From Candidatus Paraburkholderia kirkii (GTDB lineage: Bacteria; Pseudomonadota; Gammaproteobacteria; Burkholderiales; Burkholderiaceae): a stretch of 64,000 nucleotides of DNA. The notes under the pieces were generated by a model that was not told the origin of the DNA, did not search any database, and saw only the letters and a list, made by a program, of their open reading frames with translations. The position numbers were made by a program, and so were the translations under genes. This document shows positions 35,759 through 47,068 of the stretch, in pieces; position 1 is the first letter of the stretch; each line of letters begins with the position of its first letter. Location: positions 51,850 to 115,849 of the forward strand of contig LFKV01000003.1 of the NCBI GenBank assembly GCA_001189345.1. The letters are read 5' to 3'.

Positions 35759-36027
35759 GATCACGTCCTTTTATGGTTAAAGGTAAGCAACAGCGCAAAG
35801 TACCGGTAATGTGTGCTCCAACACCGACCTGGGCCGCTGTGGAGACTCACAATTCTTTTTTGGTGCGAGACTTCCTACGGCTTGGCCGGAAATTATAGGC
35901 ACTTTCGTAACGACCGTCGATAAATCAGGGGCCGATACGTTGTCTTTCTCATACAAACTTTCATATTGCGGAACAGCAGAATTCTACCATCCGCAGCATG
36001 TCTGGAACGCTCGTCGAGCCAAGCCTG

Positions 36028-37270
36028 TCAAGCCAAAGCACCCATCCGAAGCCAGCCCGCACGATACCATTCGTGTAGTAACACTGTCATTGTCGAATCG
36101 TCTGTAAGTGCTACAAAGCGTTTCGCCTCCATGCGCCGTGTGTCGGCCAATTCAGGGAACCACTTTTTCAGCTTCGACGATAACGGTGCTGCTTCGCCAT
36201 TCAGGAAATACGACTTTCCGTCATAGAGCAAAATCGTCTTTCTATCCAGCCTGACGCCTGTTTTTATCGCTCGCTCCAGAAATCGCTGCTCGTTCAGCGC
36301 GCGCTCGGGCGGATCGAATACGACATTGGCTTTCGGTTCGCTTAGATAGCTGCCCAGAAACGCGGCGACATCCTTTTCGCTCCAGTCCACGCCCGCAAGG
36401 ATCGCGCCAACGCGCTCGACGAGCAGCGCGGACAGGGCAGCCGGATTCGCGACGGGCTCCTGGCCCGGGTCGCGATAGCGCGCGGGTACGCGGGCGCCAT
36501 CGGGCGCGTCGCCGGTACGCTCCGCGAGGTGATACAGGAACTGCGCCGTGAGTTCATGCTCCGACGGCGCGCGAAAGCCGATCGATGCGGTCATGCATTC
36601 GCCTTCGGCGATGCCGTCGCGTCGTGCGCGATATGCGGCGGCAGATAAAGCATGTCTCCCGGCTCCAGCACCCATTCCTCCTCGGGCTCGAAGTGCTGTA
36701 AAATTTTCAACGGCAGTCCGGGTTTTAGCGAAAGATCGCGTTGTACTCTGATACGCCAGCGGCGCTTGCCATGAACCTGAAGCAGAAACACGTCATAAGA
36801 GTCGAAATGCGGGCCGACGCCGCCGCCATCGTCGCATAGGAGATCATCATGTCGTCGAGGCGCGCGTCGGGAATGAAGCAGAACCGGTTCATCAGCGCGT
36901 GCGCGCGATCGTCATGCAGGTTCACGTCTTGCACGAGCAGCGTCCATTCGCGCTTTTTCGTCGAAGGCAATTCGTCGGGCGCAAAGGGGCCGTGCTCCAG
37001 ATTCCACGTATTGCGAAAATGTGTGATGAGACGCGACTCGACGTCGTCCAGATCGGCGAGTTCGAAGAGTTCGTCACGCGCGAGCGGAGCCGCGATGCCG
37101 GGAATCGCCTGACGGATCAGAAGCGGCTTTCTCTGCCAGTAGCGCCGCATGAACTGACGCGGTGTGCGGTTGCCCAACAAGGGAGTGGGTTCGTCCGGCA
37201 AGGGCGCCCGAGTGTGCTCGGGAAGGCCGGAATCGGGGGGTGGTGTTGCGTCGTGGGGCCGCTTGGGCAT
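36028..37270 (-). pseudogene. roxA: Ribosomal protein L16 arginine hydroxylase-like cupin, decayed
   Basis: A JmjC-type 2-oxoglutarate/Fe(II) oxygenase of the YcfD/RoxA family. It starts MPKRPHDATPPPDSG, with family segments RYWQRKPLLIRQAIPG and WTLLVQDVNLHDD. The frame breaks near 36830, just before the HxD iron motif (PHFDSYDVFLLQ, in another frame together with LEPGDMLYLPPHIAHDA). It breaks again near 36610 before the C-terminal domain (SIGFRAPSEHELTAQFL to MGALA). Two lesions. It is divergent from the slyD-like gene. Confidence 0.85.
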
Positions 37271-37280
37271 CGTAGCATCG

Positions 37281-37286
37281 TATAAT
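37281..37286 (+). promoter_or_regulatory. -10 box of the slyD-like gene
   Basis: A consensus tataat lies 26 bases before the slyD-like ATG. It is only 11 bases from the start codon of the divergent roxA relic, so the two promoters overlap. No clear -35 is seen. Confidence 0.5.
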
Positions 37287-37311
37287 CGAAGCTTGTATCT
37301 TGGAAGATCCA

Positions 37312-37866
37312 ATGAAAATTGCGAAAGACACTGTCGTTTCGGTTGCTTACAAGCTATCGGATGCGCAAGGCAATCTGATCGAGGAAAGCGACGAGCCGAT
37401 GGTCTATCTGCACGGCGGCTATGATGGCACGTTCCCCAAGATCGAGGAAGCGCTGGACGGTCGCGAGCCCGGCTATGAAACGCTCATTCAGCTCGAGCCG
37501 CAGGACGCGTTCGGCGAGTACGATCCGGAGCTCGTGAAGATCGAAGAGCGCAGCCGCTTTCCCGAGCCGCTGGAAGTTAGCATGCAATTCGAAGGCACGC
37601 CCGAAGACGGCGACGACGAACTCGACTCGCTCATCTACACTGTGACCGACGTCGCCGAGGACAAGGTCGTGCTCGACGGCAATCATCCGCTCGCGGGCAT
37701 GGCGCTGCGCTTTGCGCTGTCGGTGCAGGAAGTGCGCGACGCCACCGAAGACGAAATCGAGCATCAGCACGCGCATGGCGCGGATGGCCTGCATGTCGTC
37801 GACGAGGATGACGACGAGGACGACGAAGACGAGCCGCGCAAGGACGCGGGTCCGACGCTGCATTGA
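37312..37866 (+). CDS. slyD: FKBP-type peptidyl-prolyl isomerase, SlyD-like
   Basis: A cytosolic prolyl isomerase and chaperone with an FKBP domain interrupted by an IF (flap) domain. The protein is 184 residues starting MKIAKDTVVSVAYKL. The FKBP core includes FPKIEEALDGREPG and HPLAGMALRF. The tail is acidic and His-containing (EIEHQHAHGADG, DEDDDEDDEDEP), which may bind metal as in SlyD. It is intact and closed by a strong terminator. Confidence 0.88.
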   Translation: MKIAKDTVVSVAYKLSDAQGNLIEESDEPMVYLHGGYDGTFPKIEEALDGREPGYETLIQLEPQDAFGEYDPELVKIEERSRFPEPLEVSMQFEGTPEDGDDELDSLIYTVTDVAEDKVVLDGNHPLAGMALRFALSVQEVRDATEDEIEHQHAHGADGLHVVDEDDDEDDEDEPRKDAGPTLH

Positions 37867-37894
37867 GTGCGCGACGAAAGAACATCGAATCTTG

Positions 37895-37926
37895 AAAAAA
37901 AACGCAGCTTCGGCTGCGTTTTTTTA
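37895..37926. terminator. Bidirectional terminator
   Basis: The stem aacgcagc/gctgcgtt has a ttcg tetraloop, with an A-run before and a T-run after. It serves the slyD-like gene and the convergent phosphoesterase relic, whose stop codon overlaps the T-run. Confidence 0.93.
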
Positions 37927-39203
37927 TGGTCCGTCGCCGTTCGGCGCGGTCGGCGGCGCGCCGTTCTGCACGCCCGATGCGGGTACCGGAAGAATCGGCG
38001 GCAAGGACTGCGGTGGCGTGAGGATCGGCGGAAGATCGGACGCCGGCAAGCAGTATCGTGGGTGGCGCCGGCAGGGACGCCGGCAGATCGTTGCGCGGCA
38101 TCGCGGGCGGCATCGATGCGGGAAGCGTCGACTGCGGCATCTGGTAATAAGGCAGGGGAGGCGGGCTCGATTGCGCAGGCGCTTCGGATGCCGACCCCGG
38201 CGTTTCGCCCGCTCGCGTCTCTGCACGTTACGCACGCGCAGGCGAAACGGCGGATGCCATTGCGCACCGCTCTGGACTTCGAGCCATTGCGATTGCGGTC
38301 GCCTGAATGCAATCGCGATGCGCGTGAGGTTCGTGACGATCAGGCCCTTGTCGTTACGCAAGGGCTGATCGATGTGAAAGCTGTTCGCCTCGGGTGCGTC
38401 GGTGCCGTGAATCACGATGACCGGTCCGTGAAACGCCTCCGCCGCCTTCACGAGACTGCGCTTGAGTTCGAGAAAGCCGTCGCGCGGCTGATTCGAGCGC
38501 GAGAAGCGCAGCCATGCGAAGCGTTCGCGCGCCGCGCCGATTCCGCCGCATGCTCCAGCCAGAACGTGGTCGCGACGGCGCGGTCCTCGAATTCGCCGTT
38601 GCGTCCGCCCGCGGTCAGATAGTGGTTGTTCGGGCTCGGCACGTTCAGGCCGATGAACGCCACGCCCTGCGCCTGCCAGCGCACCATCTCGCGAAACGTC
38701 CGAAAGCGCGCGACGTCGCTCTCGCGCGAAAGCGTGAGCGGCGATTGTCCGAGCGAGCTCGCATCGGCGAAGAAGAAAGAGCTGGCGAACGAAATCGAGC
38801 CGCTCGACGGGATCGTAGGCGCCCGCATGCGCCTGGCCACAGTCGGCCCAGTCGTGCTGGCCGAGAACAGGACGAGCGGCGTGCGCGATGCGTCGAGCAG
38901 GTCGTGACGCGCCTGATAGACGCTGTCGTGGCACGGCTCGGCGGCGCCCTTGAAATTGCCGTCGTAGACGATGAACGCGATGTTCGCGTCGCGCCCGATG
39001 GCGTCGAGCATGCGGCGCACCGGCGCTTCGTCGGTGGGGCGGCCGAGCGTGTCCGCGATTACGGCGAAGCCGAGCGGCGTACCGCTTTCGGCGTGTGCAT
39101 GCGCGATTGCGCCGCACAGGAGCGCGGCGAACAGGGTGGCCGCGCGCGTCAGGCGCGACACGCCCGACAGACGCGCGGCGACGGCACGCTCAACGCGAGG
39201 CAT
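37924..39203 (-). pseudogene. Secreted calcineurin-like phosphoesterase, decayed
   Basis: It begins at ATG 39203, inside the end of mutS, with a signal peptide (LTRAATLFAALLCGAIAHAHA). Recognisable parts are FAVIADTLGRP, IAFIVYDGNFKGAAEPCHD, VAFIGLNVPSPNNHYLTAGG and PVIVIHGTDAPEANSFHID, which resemble predicted metallophosphatases. They are spread over changing frames, with breaks near 38870, 38750, 38510 and 38230. The Pro-rich end (LPASDLPPILTPPQSLPP) is in frame with the final stop. The enzyme class is inferred. Confidence 0.7.
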
Positions 39204-41871
39204 CCGGCGGATTGTTCGCCAGTTCATGCAGTTCGTAGAGCAGATCGAGCGCGTCGCGCGGACGCAGCTCGTTCGGATCGAGCGCGCGCAGCTTTTCCAT
39301 CACGGGGTGCTCGGGCGCTTCGTCCTGCTTCGGATCGTCGGCTCGGGTTTCGTCGTAGGGCGAGTACGGCTGGCTCGCGAACAGGTCGAACTGCGGAGTC
39401 GGCTGGCCGATCGACTGCTGCTCCAGATGCACGAGATGCCTGCGCGCCGCGCGGATCACCGCGGCCGGCACGCCCGCGAGCTGCGCGACCTGCAGGCCGT
39501 AGCTCTGATTGGCCGGGCCTTCGCTCACCGCGTGCAGGAACACGATGCCGTGATCGTGCTCGACCGCCGACAGATGCACGTTCGCGGCCTGCGCGAATTC
39601 CGCGGGCAACTGCGTGAGCTCGAAGTAGTGCGTCGCGAAGAGCGTATAGCAGCCGTTGTGCGTGAGCAGATGCTGCGCGATCGCCCACGCGAGCGCGAGG
39701 CCGTCGAAGGTCGAGGTGCCGCGCCCGATCTCGTCCATCAGCACGAGGCTCGATGCGCTCGCGTCGTTGAGAATCGCGGCGGCTTCGGTCATCTCGACCA
39801 TGAAGGTCGAGCGCCCGCCCGCGAGATCGTCCGCCGCGCCGATGCGCGTGAAGATACGATCGAGCGCGCCGAAGCGCGCGCGCCTTGCCGGCACGTAGCT
39901 GCCGACATGGGCCATCAGCGCGATCAGCGCGGTCTGGCGCATGAAGGTCGACTTGCCGCCCATGTTCGGGCCGGTGATGAGCAGAAGCTTGCGGTCCTGG
40001 CTCAGACAGCAGTCGTTGGCGATGAACTGCTCGACCTGCGCTTCGACGACCGGATGCCTTCCCTGTTCGATATCGATGCCCGCATCGGCGCTGAATTCCG
40101 GTGCGACCCAGTCGAGCGCGCGGGCGCGTTCGGCGAAGGCGCACAGAAGGTCCAGCTCGGCAAGCGCCCCCGCGACGCGCTGGCAATCCACGATGAAGGG
40201 CAGCAGGTTCTGCAGCAGCGCATCGTAGAGCGCGCGCTCGCGGGCCAGCGCCCGTTCCTGCGCGGACAGCGCCTTGTCCTCGAAGGCCTTCAGCTCCGGC
40301 GTGATATAGCGCTCGGCGTTCTTCAGCGTCTGGCGGCGGCGATAGTCGTCGGGCACCTTGTCGGTCTGGCCGCGCGTGACTTCGATATAGAAGCCGTGCA
40401 CCTTGTTGTACTCGACGCGCAGATTCGCGATGCCCGTGCGCGTGCGCTCGCGCGCTTCGAGATCGATCAGGAACTGGTCGCAATTCTCCGAAATATCGCG
40501 CAGCTCGTCGAGATCGGGATCGTAGCCGCGCGCGATCACGCCGCCGTCGCGGATCAGCGCGGCGGGCTCGGGCGCGATCGCGTTCGTCAGCAGATCGAGA
40601 CATTCGTGCGGCGGCTCGAGCGCGGAAGTCTCGCGGGCGACGCCGGCGACGAGCGCGCGAAGGTCGGGCAGCGCGGCGAAGGTGTCGCGCAGGCTCGATA
40701 GATCGCGCGGACGCGCCGACAGCAGCGCGAGGCGCCCCGTGATGCGCTCGATGTCCGAGACCCGGCGCAATGCGGTGCGCAGCGTATCGAGGCCGTTGCC
40801 CGAGGGCGCGTCGATGAGCGCGCCGATCGCCTGCTGGCGCGCCTGCGCGATGGACGCATTGCGCGGCGGATGATGCAGCCAGTGACGCAGCAGGCGGCTG
40901 CCCATCGCCGTGCAGCAGGTGTCCAGCAGCGAGAAGAGCGTCGGCGATTCGGTGCCGCGCAGCGTTTCTGTGAGCTCGAGATTGCGGCGCGTGGCGGGAT
41001 CGAGCCCGATGTATTCGAATTCGTATTCGACCTTCAGGCTGCGCACGTGGCGCAATTGCTGGCCTTGCGTCGCGGCGGCGTAGAGCAGCAGGGCGCCCGC
41101 CGCGCCGCACGCGCAGGTGAGCGCCTGCGCGCCGAAGCCGTCGAGGCTCGCGACGTCGAGCTGCTCGCGCAGACGCTGCGTGCCCGAGCCGACGTCGAAG
41201 TGCCACGCCGGCACGCGCGTGGTGGCGCCCGGGTTCGTCACGCCGAGCGACGCCTGCATGTCCGTGATCGAATCGGCGACGAGCGTCTCCGCGGGACGGA
41301 TGCGCTCCAGCGCCGCGCTGACTTGCGCCGGCGCGACCTCCACGAGCCGCAATGCGCCGCTCGCGAGATTGAGCCACGCGAGGCCGACGCTCGTCACCAC
41401 GCCGCGTCTATTGTGCGCGGGGCAGAGCGCGAGCAGATAGACGTCGCTTTTGTCCGAGAGCAGGGCGGCGTCGGTCAGCGTGCCTGGCGTGACGACGCGC
41501 ACCACCTTGCGCTCGACCGGTCCCTTCGACGTGGCCGGGTCGCCGATCTGCTCGCAGATCGCCACGGATTCGCCGAGCTTCACGAGCTTCGCGAGATACT
41601 GCTCGCACGCGTGATGCGGCACGCCGGCCATCCGGATCGGATTGCCGCCCGATGCGCCGCGCTGCGTGAGCGTGAGATCGAGCAGGCGCGCGGCCTTCTC
41701 GGCGTCGTCGAAGAAGAGCTCGTAGAAATCGCCCATCCGGTAGAAGACGAGCGTGCCGGGATGCTCCGCCTTGATGCGCAGGTACTGCTGCATCATCGGG
41801 GTGTGCTGCGACAGGTCCGTGTGCGCTGCGGTGTCGCCGGATGTGTCGGGAGTTGCCGTGTGATTGCCCAT
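39190..41871 (-). CDS. mutS: DNA mismatch repair protein MutS
   Basis: Recognises mismatches and small loops and starts repair with MutL. The protein is 893 residues. The N-terminal mismatch-binding motif is [16 protein letters not shown] (Phe-x-Glu within DFYELF). The ATPase has Walker [16 protein letters not shown] and Walker [19 protein letters not shown] chose [12 protein letters not shown] as start. It is the longest gene in the window and has no lesion, which matters because slippage-type indels are common around it. Confidence 0.96.
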   Translation of the reverse strand: MGNHTATPDTSGDTAAHTDLSQHTPMMQQYLRIKAEHPGTLVFYRMGDFYELFFDDAEKAARLLDLTLTQRGASGGNPIRMAGVPHHACEQYLAKLVKLGESVAICEQIGDPATSKGPVERKVVRVVTPGTLTDAALLSDKSDVYLLALCPAHNRRGVVTSVGLAWLNLASGALRLVEVAPAQVSAALERIRPAETLVADSITDMQASLGVTNPGATTRVPAWHFDVGSGTQRLREQLDVASLDGFGAQALTCACGAAGALLLYAAATQGQQLRHVRSLKVEYEFEYIGLDPATRRNLELTETLRGTESPTLFSLLDTCCTAMGSRLLRHWLHHPPRNASIAQARQQAIGALIDAPSGNGLDTLRTALRRVSDIERITGRLALLSARPRDLSSLRDTFAALPDLRALVAGVARETSALEPPHECLDLLTNAIAPEPAALIRDGGVIARGYDPDLDELRDISENCDQFLIDLEARERTRTGIANLRVEYNKVHGFYIEVTRGQTDKVPDDYRRRQTLKNAERYITPELKAFEDKALSAQERALARERALYDALLQNLLPFIVDCQRVAGALAELDLLCAFAERARALDWVAPEFSADAGIDIEQGRHPVVEAQVEQFIANDCCLSQDRKLLLITGPNMGGKSTFMRQTALIALMAHVGSYVPARRARFGALDRIFTRIGAADDLAGGRSTFMVEMTEAAAILNDASASSLVLMDEIGRGTSTFDGLALAWAIAQHLLTHNGCYTLFATHYFELTQLPAEFAQAANVHLSAVEHDHGIVFLHAVSEGPANQSYGLQVAQLAGVPAAVIRAARRHLVHLEQQSIGQPTPQFDLFASQPYSPYDETRADDPKQDEAPEHPVMEKLRALDPNELRPRDALDLLYELHELANNPPDASR

Positions 41872-42129
41872 CTTGCGTGCTGTGAGAGCCGGAACGACCA
41901 AACGGCCGGGCGCGACGTGCGCCGGCCGCGAGTCAACCGATAGGGCATGAGTTTAACCTGTCGTGGGGGAGGGGCGGAGTCGGCCGGATGACCGATGGAG
42001 CGTCAGCGCCTGCGTCGCGCGGGCGCGAACGAAAGCGCTCCGCGCGCTTGCCGCGAGAACGGAGGCGGCCGCCGGAACGAACGAGCGTCGTTCCGGCGGC
42101 AAAATGCCGGGATCAGAAAAGCGGACGCG

Positions 42130-42498
42130 TTACGTGCGCCCGGCGAGGAATCCGACGAGCAGGGCAAGCCCCGCCACCGCGCCGAGCGTGTGCCACGGCT
42201 TGTCATGCACGAAGTCGTCGGCATAGCCAGCGGCGTCGCCAAGCTTCCCCGCGAACACGCCGCCCGCGCCGTTCATTTGCGAACGCGCGGACTTCAGTTT
42301 CGCTTGCAGTTCCTTGCGCAGCTTGTCGGCATCGATGTCCTTGGCGCCCTGGATCGAGCTTTCCAAATCGTCGAGCAGGCTGCGCAACTGGCTGCTGGCA
42401 GAATCGACCGCGTCGCTCGCACCGCGCACCGCGCGTTCACCGAGATTGGCTGCGCCATTGATTTTGCTGTCGAGCGTCGAACGTGTGAACAATCCCAT
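42130..42498 (-). CDS. DUF883 (YqjD/ElaB-like) membrane-anchored protein
   Basis: A small inner-membrane protein of the family thought to tether ribosomes in enteric bacteria. The 122-residue protein starts MGLFTRSTLDSKING. It has a long amphipathic helical region (SSQLRSLLDDLESSIQG, KLRKELQAKLKSAR) and one C-terminal helix with the family ending HTLGAVAGLALLVGFLAG. It is intact, with a ribosome site (aaggag) upstream. Confidence 0.85.
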   Translation of the reverse strand: MGLFTRSTLDSKINGAANLGERAVRGASDAVDSASSQLRSLLDDLESSIQGAKDIDADKLRKELQAKLKSARSQMNGAGGVFAGKLGDAAGYADDFVHDKPWHTLGAVAGLALLVGFLAGRT

Positions 42499-42711
42499 TT
42501 CCTTGCTCCTTTATTGACGTTGCCGAGGATGACGTTGCCGAGGAATTAATGACTCCGGGTCCGGCTCCAGTCGTATGGCGGGCCTCGCCGCGGCGCACCA
42601 CTTGCAGGCTGACGGCTTCAACGTTACGACTTGCGCCCCGCCGCGCGCGTTCCCTCCCTTTCTTCGTCCGCCCGCGCCGGGGTATGAACCCAGTACACCC
42701 TCGAGCAAGGA

Positions 42712-44012
42712 TCATTCCTCGACGAGTGCGCCGAGATCGGCCACGCGCTCGTTCCGCGTCTGACGGCGCATCGCGAGCACCATCATCAGGCATACGAAAA
42801 GGCCGAACACGACGATGATCCACTGTACCGGCACCTTGATATCGTCAGGAGCAGCGCTTAGGCGCCGAGCATCGCCAGCACGGCCAGGTTCTGGTGAAGT
42901 TCTGCACCGCGATCGAGTGCCCGGCGGACAGCAGCGTCGCACCGCGATGCTGCAGGATCGCGTTCATCGGCACGATAAAAAAAGCCCGACAGGCCGCCCA
43001 GCGCGATCATCAGCGGATACGCCATCAGGATATACGCCGGCGCGAAGAGCGGGCCGATCTGCACGCCGGCGCCCGCCGGGAACAGGTCCTTGTTGTAGAA
43101 CGCCATGGCGACCGCCACCGCGCCGATCAGCACGCCCACCGGCAACACCCTGAGCGACTGGCGCAGCACGATCCACGAGGAAGCCGCCACCGCGCCGAGT
43201 GCGATGCCCACGCCCGTCACGCCCTGCAGCACGGCGACCTTCGACAGCGACAGCCCGAGATTCGCGTCGGCCCATTTGAGCACCAGGAGTTGCAGCGTGA
43301 CGGCCGCGCCCCACAGCAGGGTCGTGACCCACAACGCGATCTGCGCGAGCTTGTCCTTCCACAGCACCACGAAGCAGTGCGAGAAATCGTTGACGAGTCT
43401 GGTCGGCTCGGTCAAAAGATTCGGGTAGCGCGCGCCGGTATCGGGGATGAACGCGTTGATGAGCGCCGCCGACGCGTAGATGAGCATCACGGCGAAGAGG
43501 GCGGCGTGCACGGCGGTGCTCACGAACGGCAGATGCGCGTGCGTCACCCAGCGCGCGACCACCTGGCTCACGAGCGCGCCGCCGATCACGGTGCCGAGAA
43601 TGGTCGAGCCGACCGTCGCGGATTCGAGCCATGCGTTCGCCGCGATCAGCTTCTGCGGCGGCAGCAGCTCGGTGAGGATGCCGTACTTCGCGGGCGAATA
43701 AGCCGCGGCGCCCAGGCCGACGACGCCGTACGCGATCATCGGATGCACGCCCGCGATCATCATCGCGCAGCCGGCCGCCTTGAGGGCGTTCGAAATGAAC
43801 ATGACGTGGCGCTTCTGGATCGCATCGGCGAATGCGCCGACGAATGGCGCGAGCACCACGTAGGAAATCGTGAAGAAAATCTGCAGGAGCGGCGTGACCC
43901 ACGGCGCCGAATGGACGACGGCGAGCATGGCGATCGCGGCGATCAGGAGCGCGTTGTCGGCGAGCGACGAAACGAACTGCGCGGCGATGATCGTGTAGAA
44001 GCCTTTTTTCAT
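42712..44012 (-). pseudogene. lplT: Lysophospholipid transporter LplT (MFS), C-terminus decayed
   Basis: An MFS flippase that returns lysophospholipids to the inner leaflet. From ATG 44012 (MKKGFYTIIAAQFVSSLADN) about 350 residues are normal up to MIALGGLSGFF. A shift near 42982 moves VPMNAILQHRGATLLSAGH into another frame, and another shift follows near 42905. TAA (42858-42860) then replaces the Tyr expected after AMLGA. The last helix (VQWIIVVFGLFVCLMMVLAM) and tail to GALVEE are in yet another frame ending at 42712. I read that last part as LplT's end, not a separate small gene. Confidence 0.78.
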
Positions 44013-44210
44013 GGCGGGATCAGCGTGTGGCGCGGCGCACGAAGGGAGAATCGCGGAACAGGCGGGATGAGGCGCGCGTCGCCCGGAGATGCGAGGGCAA
44101 AAGATTGCACTGTAACGGAGCCCCGCAATCGATGCAGAGCATGCGGTGCGCCCGGGCGCCGGGAAGGGGAGTCGGGCGGGGGCGTGCACGCGCGCGCCCT
44201 TCGATGCGCC

Positions 44211-45014
44211 TTATTCGCCGGTCAGGCGGGTGCGCGAGTACAGATCGAGAATCTTGACCATCTGCGCGTACACCTTCGGATTGGCGGCGACGATCTCGTT
44301 CTGGAACAGGAAATCGGATTCGCCCGTGTAGTTGCTGACGAGCCCGCCCGCCTCCGTCACGATCAGGCTGCCCGCCGCCACGTCCCACGGGTGGATGCCC
44401 TGCTCGAAGAAGCCGTCCAGACGTCCGGCCGCGACGTTCGCCAGATCGAGCGCCGCCGCGCCCGGACGGCGCAGGCCCGCGCACGAGAGCGTCATTTCAC
44501 TGAAGAGGCGCATGTAGCCGTTGAGGCCTTGGCCGTCGCGGAACGGAAAACCCGTGCCGATCAGCGCGTCCGACAGACGGTCCAGCTTGCCGACGCGGAT
44601 GCGCCGCTCGTTCAGATACGCACCGCGACCGCGCGAGGCGGTGAACAGGTCGTTGCGCGTCGGATCGTAGACGACGGCCTGCTGGACGACGCCCTTGTGA
44701 GCGAGCGCGATCGACACGCAGTAGTACTGGAAGCCGTGGATGAAGTTGGTGGTGCCGTCGAGCGGATCGATGATCCACTGATATTCGGACTCGCGGTCGT
44801 CGCGGCCGGATTCCTCGGCGAGGATGGAGTGGTCGGGGTAGGCGGTGTGCAGCGTCTCGATGATCGCGGCTTCGGACGCCTTGTCGACTTGCGTCACGAA
44901 GTCGTTGTGCTGCTTCTTGCTGACCTGGACGCGGTCCAGATCGAGCGACGCGCGGTTGATGATCTGTCCGGCGCGGCGCGCGGCCTTGACAGCGATATTG
45001 AGCATCGGATGCAT
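44211..45014 (-). CDS. suhB: Inositol-1-monophosphatase family protein
   Basis: An Mg-dependent monophosphatase of the SuhB type, which in enteric bacteria also aids ribosome assembly through NusA-linked complexes. The protein is 267 residues starting [16 protein letters not shown]. Metal motifs are [21 protein letters not shown] and [12 protein letters not shown]. It is intact. It is divergent from trmJ. Confidence 0.93.
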   Translation of the reverse strand: MHPMLNIAVKAARRAGQIINRASLDLDRVQVSKKQHNDFVTQVDKASEAAIIETLHTAYPDHSILAEESGRDDRESEYQWIIDPLDGTTNFIHGFQYYCVSIALAHKGVVQQAVVYDPTRNDLFTASRGRGAYLNERRIRVGKLDRLSDALIGTGFPFRDGQGLNGYMRLFSEMTLSCAGLRRPGAAALDLANVAAGRLDGFFEQGIHPWDVAAGSLIVTEAGGLVSNYTGESDFLFQNEIVAANPKVYAQMVKILDLYSRTRLTGE

Positions 45015-45300
45015 GGGCGAAATCCTCTGGCCGCCGGCGCTTTCCTCATGTCCGGCATGGGAAGGCGCGCAGGCGAAAAAGTTGACGACAACGACTGTGT
45101 CGACGAAAGACGAATTGAAATAGCGAGGCGCTCGCGCGAGGGTTCGACCGACTCCGGAACCGTTCGCGACGCGCGAAGGGGCCATTTTACCCGAAACTCG
45201 CCATAAAGCCTTGCGCGTCGACACGTGTCTGAGCAGCGCCGCCGAAGCGCGTTAACATCATTGCATTGCAGGTCGAACATACTTCAGCACGATCCGAGCC

Positions 45301-46069
45301 TTGGAACCCAACGATCTTTCCGCGCCCGCCGGCGGCTTCACGTCCACGCGCTTCATCCTCGCCGAGCCGAGTCATCCGGGCAATGTCGGCGCGGCCGCGC
45401 GCGCTCAAGACGATGGGCTTCGCGCGGCTCGTGCTCGTCGCGCCGCGCGTGCCCAACGTCAAGAACGAGCCAGAAGCCATCGCGATGGCCTCCGGCGCCG
45501 ACGACGTGCTCGCCTCGGCGCACGTCGTCGACACGCTCGCGGATACGCTCGTTGGCGTGCGCTGGTCGGTCGCGCTGACCACGCGCATGCGCGAGTACGG
45601 ACCGCCGCAGATGCCGCCGCGCGTACTGGCCGGACGCGCTCACGAGTTCGTGCGCCACGGCGACATCGCGCTCGTATTCGGCAACGAGCGCACCGGGCTG
45701 TCCAACGCGGACGTCGAGCGCTGCAGCGCGCTCGCCCACGTTCCGGCCAATCCGGCCTACAGCTCGCTCAATCTCGCCCAGGCGGTACAGGTGCTCGCCT
45801 ACGAGTTGCGGCTCGCGTTCCAGGCGCCCGCGAGCACGCTCGCCGTCGTCGGGACGGCGGGGCAGAGCGCGTCGAGCGATGAAATCGAAGGCATGTACGC
45901 GCATCTCGAAGAGGCGCTCGTCGCGCTAGAATTTCTCGATCCGGCCAATCCGAAGAAGCTGATGTCGCGCGTGCGGCGGCTCTTCGCGCGCGCGGGACTG
46001 GAGCGCGAGGAGGTGAACATCTTGCGCGGCATCGCCAAGCACATCCTGCTGCAGTCGAAGAAGGACTAA
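45301..46069 (+). pseudogene. trmJ: tRNA (Cm32/Um32) methyltransferase TrmJ, frameshifted
   Basis: A SPOUT methyltransferase that 2'-O-methylates position 32 of tRNAs. The start TTG 45301 gives MEPNDLSAPAGGFTSTRF with family block PSHPGNVGAAARA. There two bases of a GC repeat are missing near 45403, and the frame is lost after about 35 codons. The remainder (LKTMGFARLVLVAPRVPN, FGNERTGLSNADVERC, YSSLNLAQAVQVLAYELR) is intact in the next frame to 46069. One lesion in an otherwise complete gene. Confidence 0.83.
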
Positions 46070-46259
46070 GCGCGGTTGGCTGGGCTGGGCTGGAGCGGCG
46101 CGGACACAGCGACCGCGCTGCCATCGTGGGCATCGGGCAGAGTCCGCGCGCTCGTCCTACAATCGGCGAAAAACGGCGCAAGCCGATATAAAGCTTTGCG
46201 CGTTTCGTGCTTTGGACGCATGCGCGGCGCGCGCCCCTTCCCCCATTCGAGACATCGCC

Positions 46260-47056
46260 ATGTTCGACCGACTTCGCGAAGACATCGCCGCCATCCGCGG
46301 GCGCGATCCCGCCGCTCGCAGCGCCTGCGATGTTATCCGGGCCTGCACGCGATTCAGCTGCACCGCTTCGCGCACGCGTGCTGGCGCGGGCAATGGCGCT
46401 GGCTCGCGTGCTTCGTGTCGCAGCTGGCGCGCTTTCTCACCGGCATCGAAATCCATCCGGGCGCGACGCTCGGGCGGCGCGTGTTCATCGATCATGGCAT
46501 GGGCGTCGTGATCGGCGAGACGGCCGAGATCGGCGACGACTGCACGATCTATTAGGGCGAGGGCGTGACGCTCGGCGGCACGTCGCTCACGCGCGGGGCG
46601 AAGCGCCATCCGACGCTCGAGCGCGGCGTGATCGTCGGCGCGGGCGCGAAGGTGCTCGGCGGCTTTACGGTCGGCGCGGAGGCGAAGATCGGCTCGAATG
46701 CGGTGGTCGTGAAGCCCGTGCCGGCGGGCGGCACGGCGGTCGGCAATCCGGCGCGCATCGTGATGCCTGCGGTCGAGAAGCAAAAGAGCGACGAGCCGGC
46801 GCGTAGCGGCTTCTGCGCCTACGGCATCACGCCGAACGCGGACGATCCGGTGTCGCTGCTCGCGATCCACGGCCTGATCGATCACGCGTCGACGCAGACG
46901 CAGCGCATCGACGACATCGTCGCGGCGCTCGAACGGCTCGGCGCGCGCGTGGAGGCGCTCAATGGCGTGGACGGCGCCGCGCTCATCGATCTCAAGCGCC
47001 TGTGCACGTCGATGGATGGCAAGATGGAGGAGCGGGCCGCATCGGTCGGGCGCTAG
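46260..47056 (+). pseudogene. cysE: Serine O-acetyltransferase, frameshift and in-frame amber
   Basis: Acetylates serine for cysteine synthesis. It starts [19 protein letters not shown] small deletion near 46325 shifts frame before [18 protein letters not shown]. The hexapeptide acetyltransferase domain follows ([19 protein letters not shown]). At 46553-46555 a TAG stands where the family has Gln in CTIYQGVTLGG, with an apparent extra Gly-Glu beside it (gggcga repeated). The rest ([20 protein letters not shown] to SVGR) is intact. If this is the only copy, de novo cysteine synthesis is lost. Confidence 0.83.
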
Positions 47057-47068
47057 CGCGTCGCAGCC

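Noticed and set aside
38971..40701. A 576-residue rightward open frame
   Set aside because: Antisense to mutS, whose protein and motifs are clear.
42712..42834. Independent 40-residue small membrane protein
   Set aside because: It fits the displaced C-terminal helix and tail of LplT.
42894..45206. A 770-residue rightward open frame
   Set aside because: Antisense to lplT and suhB, Arg/His-rich, with no motif. It is a shadow frame of high-GC coding DNA.
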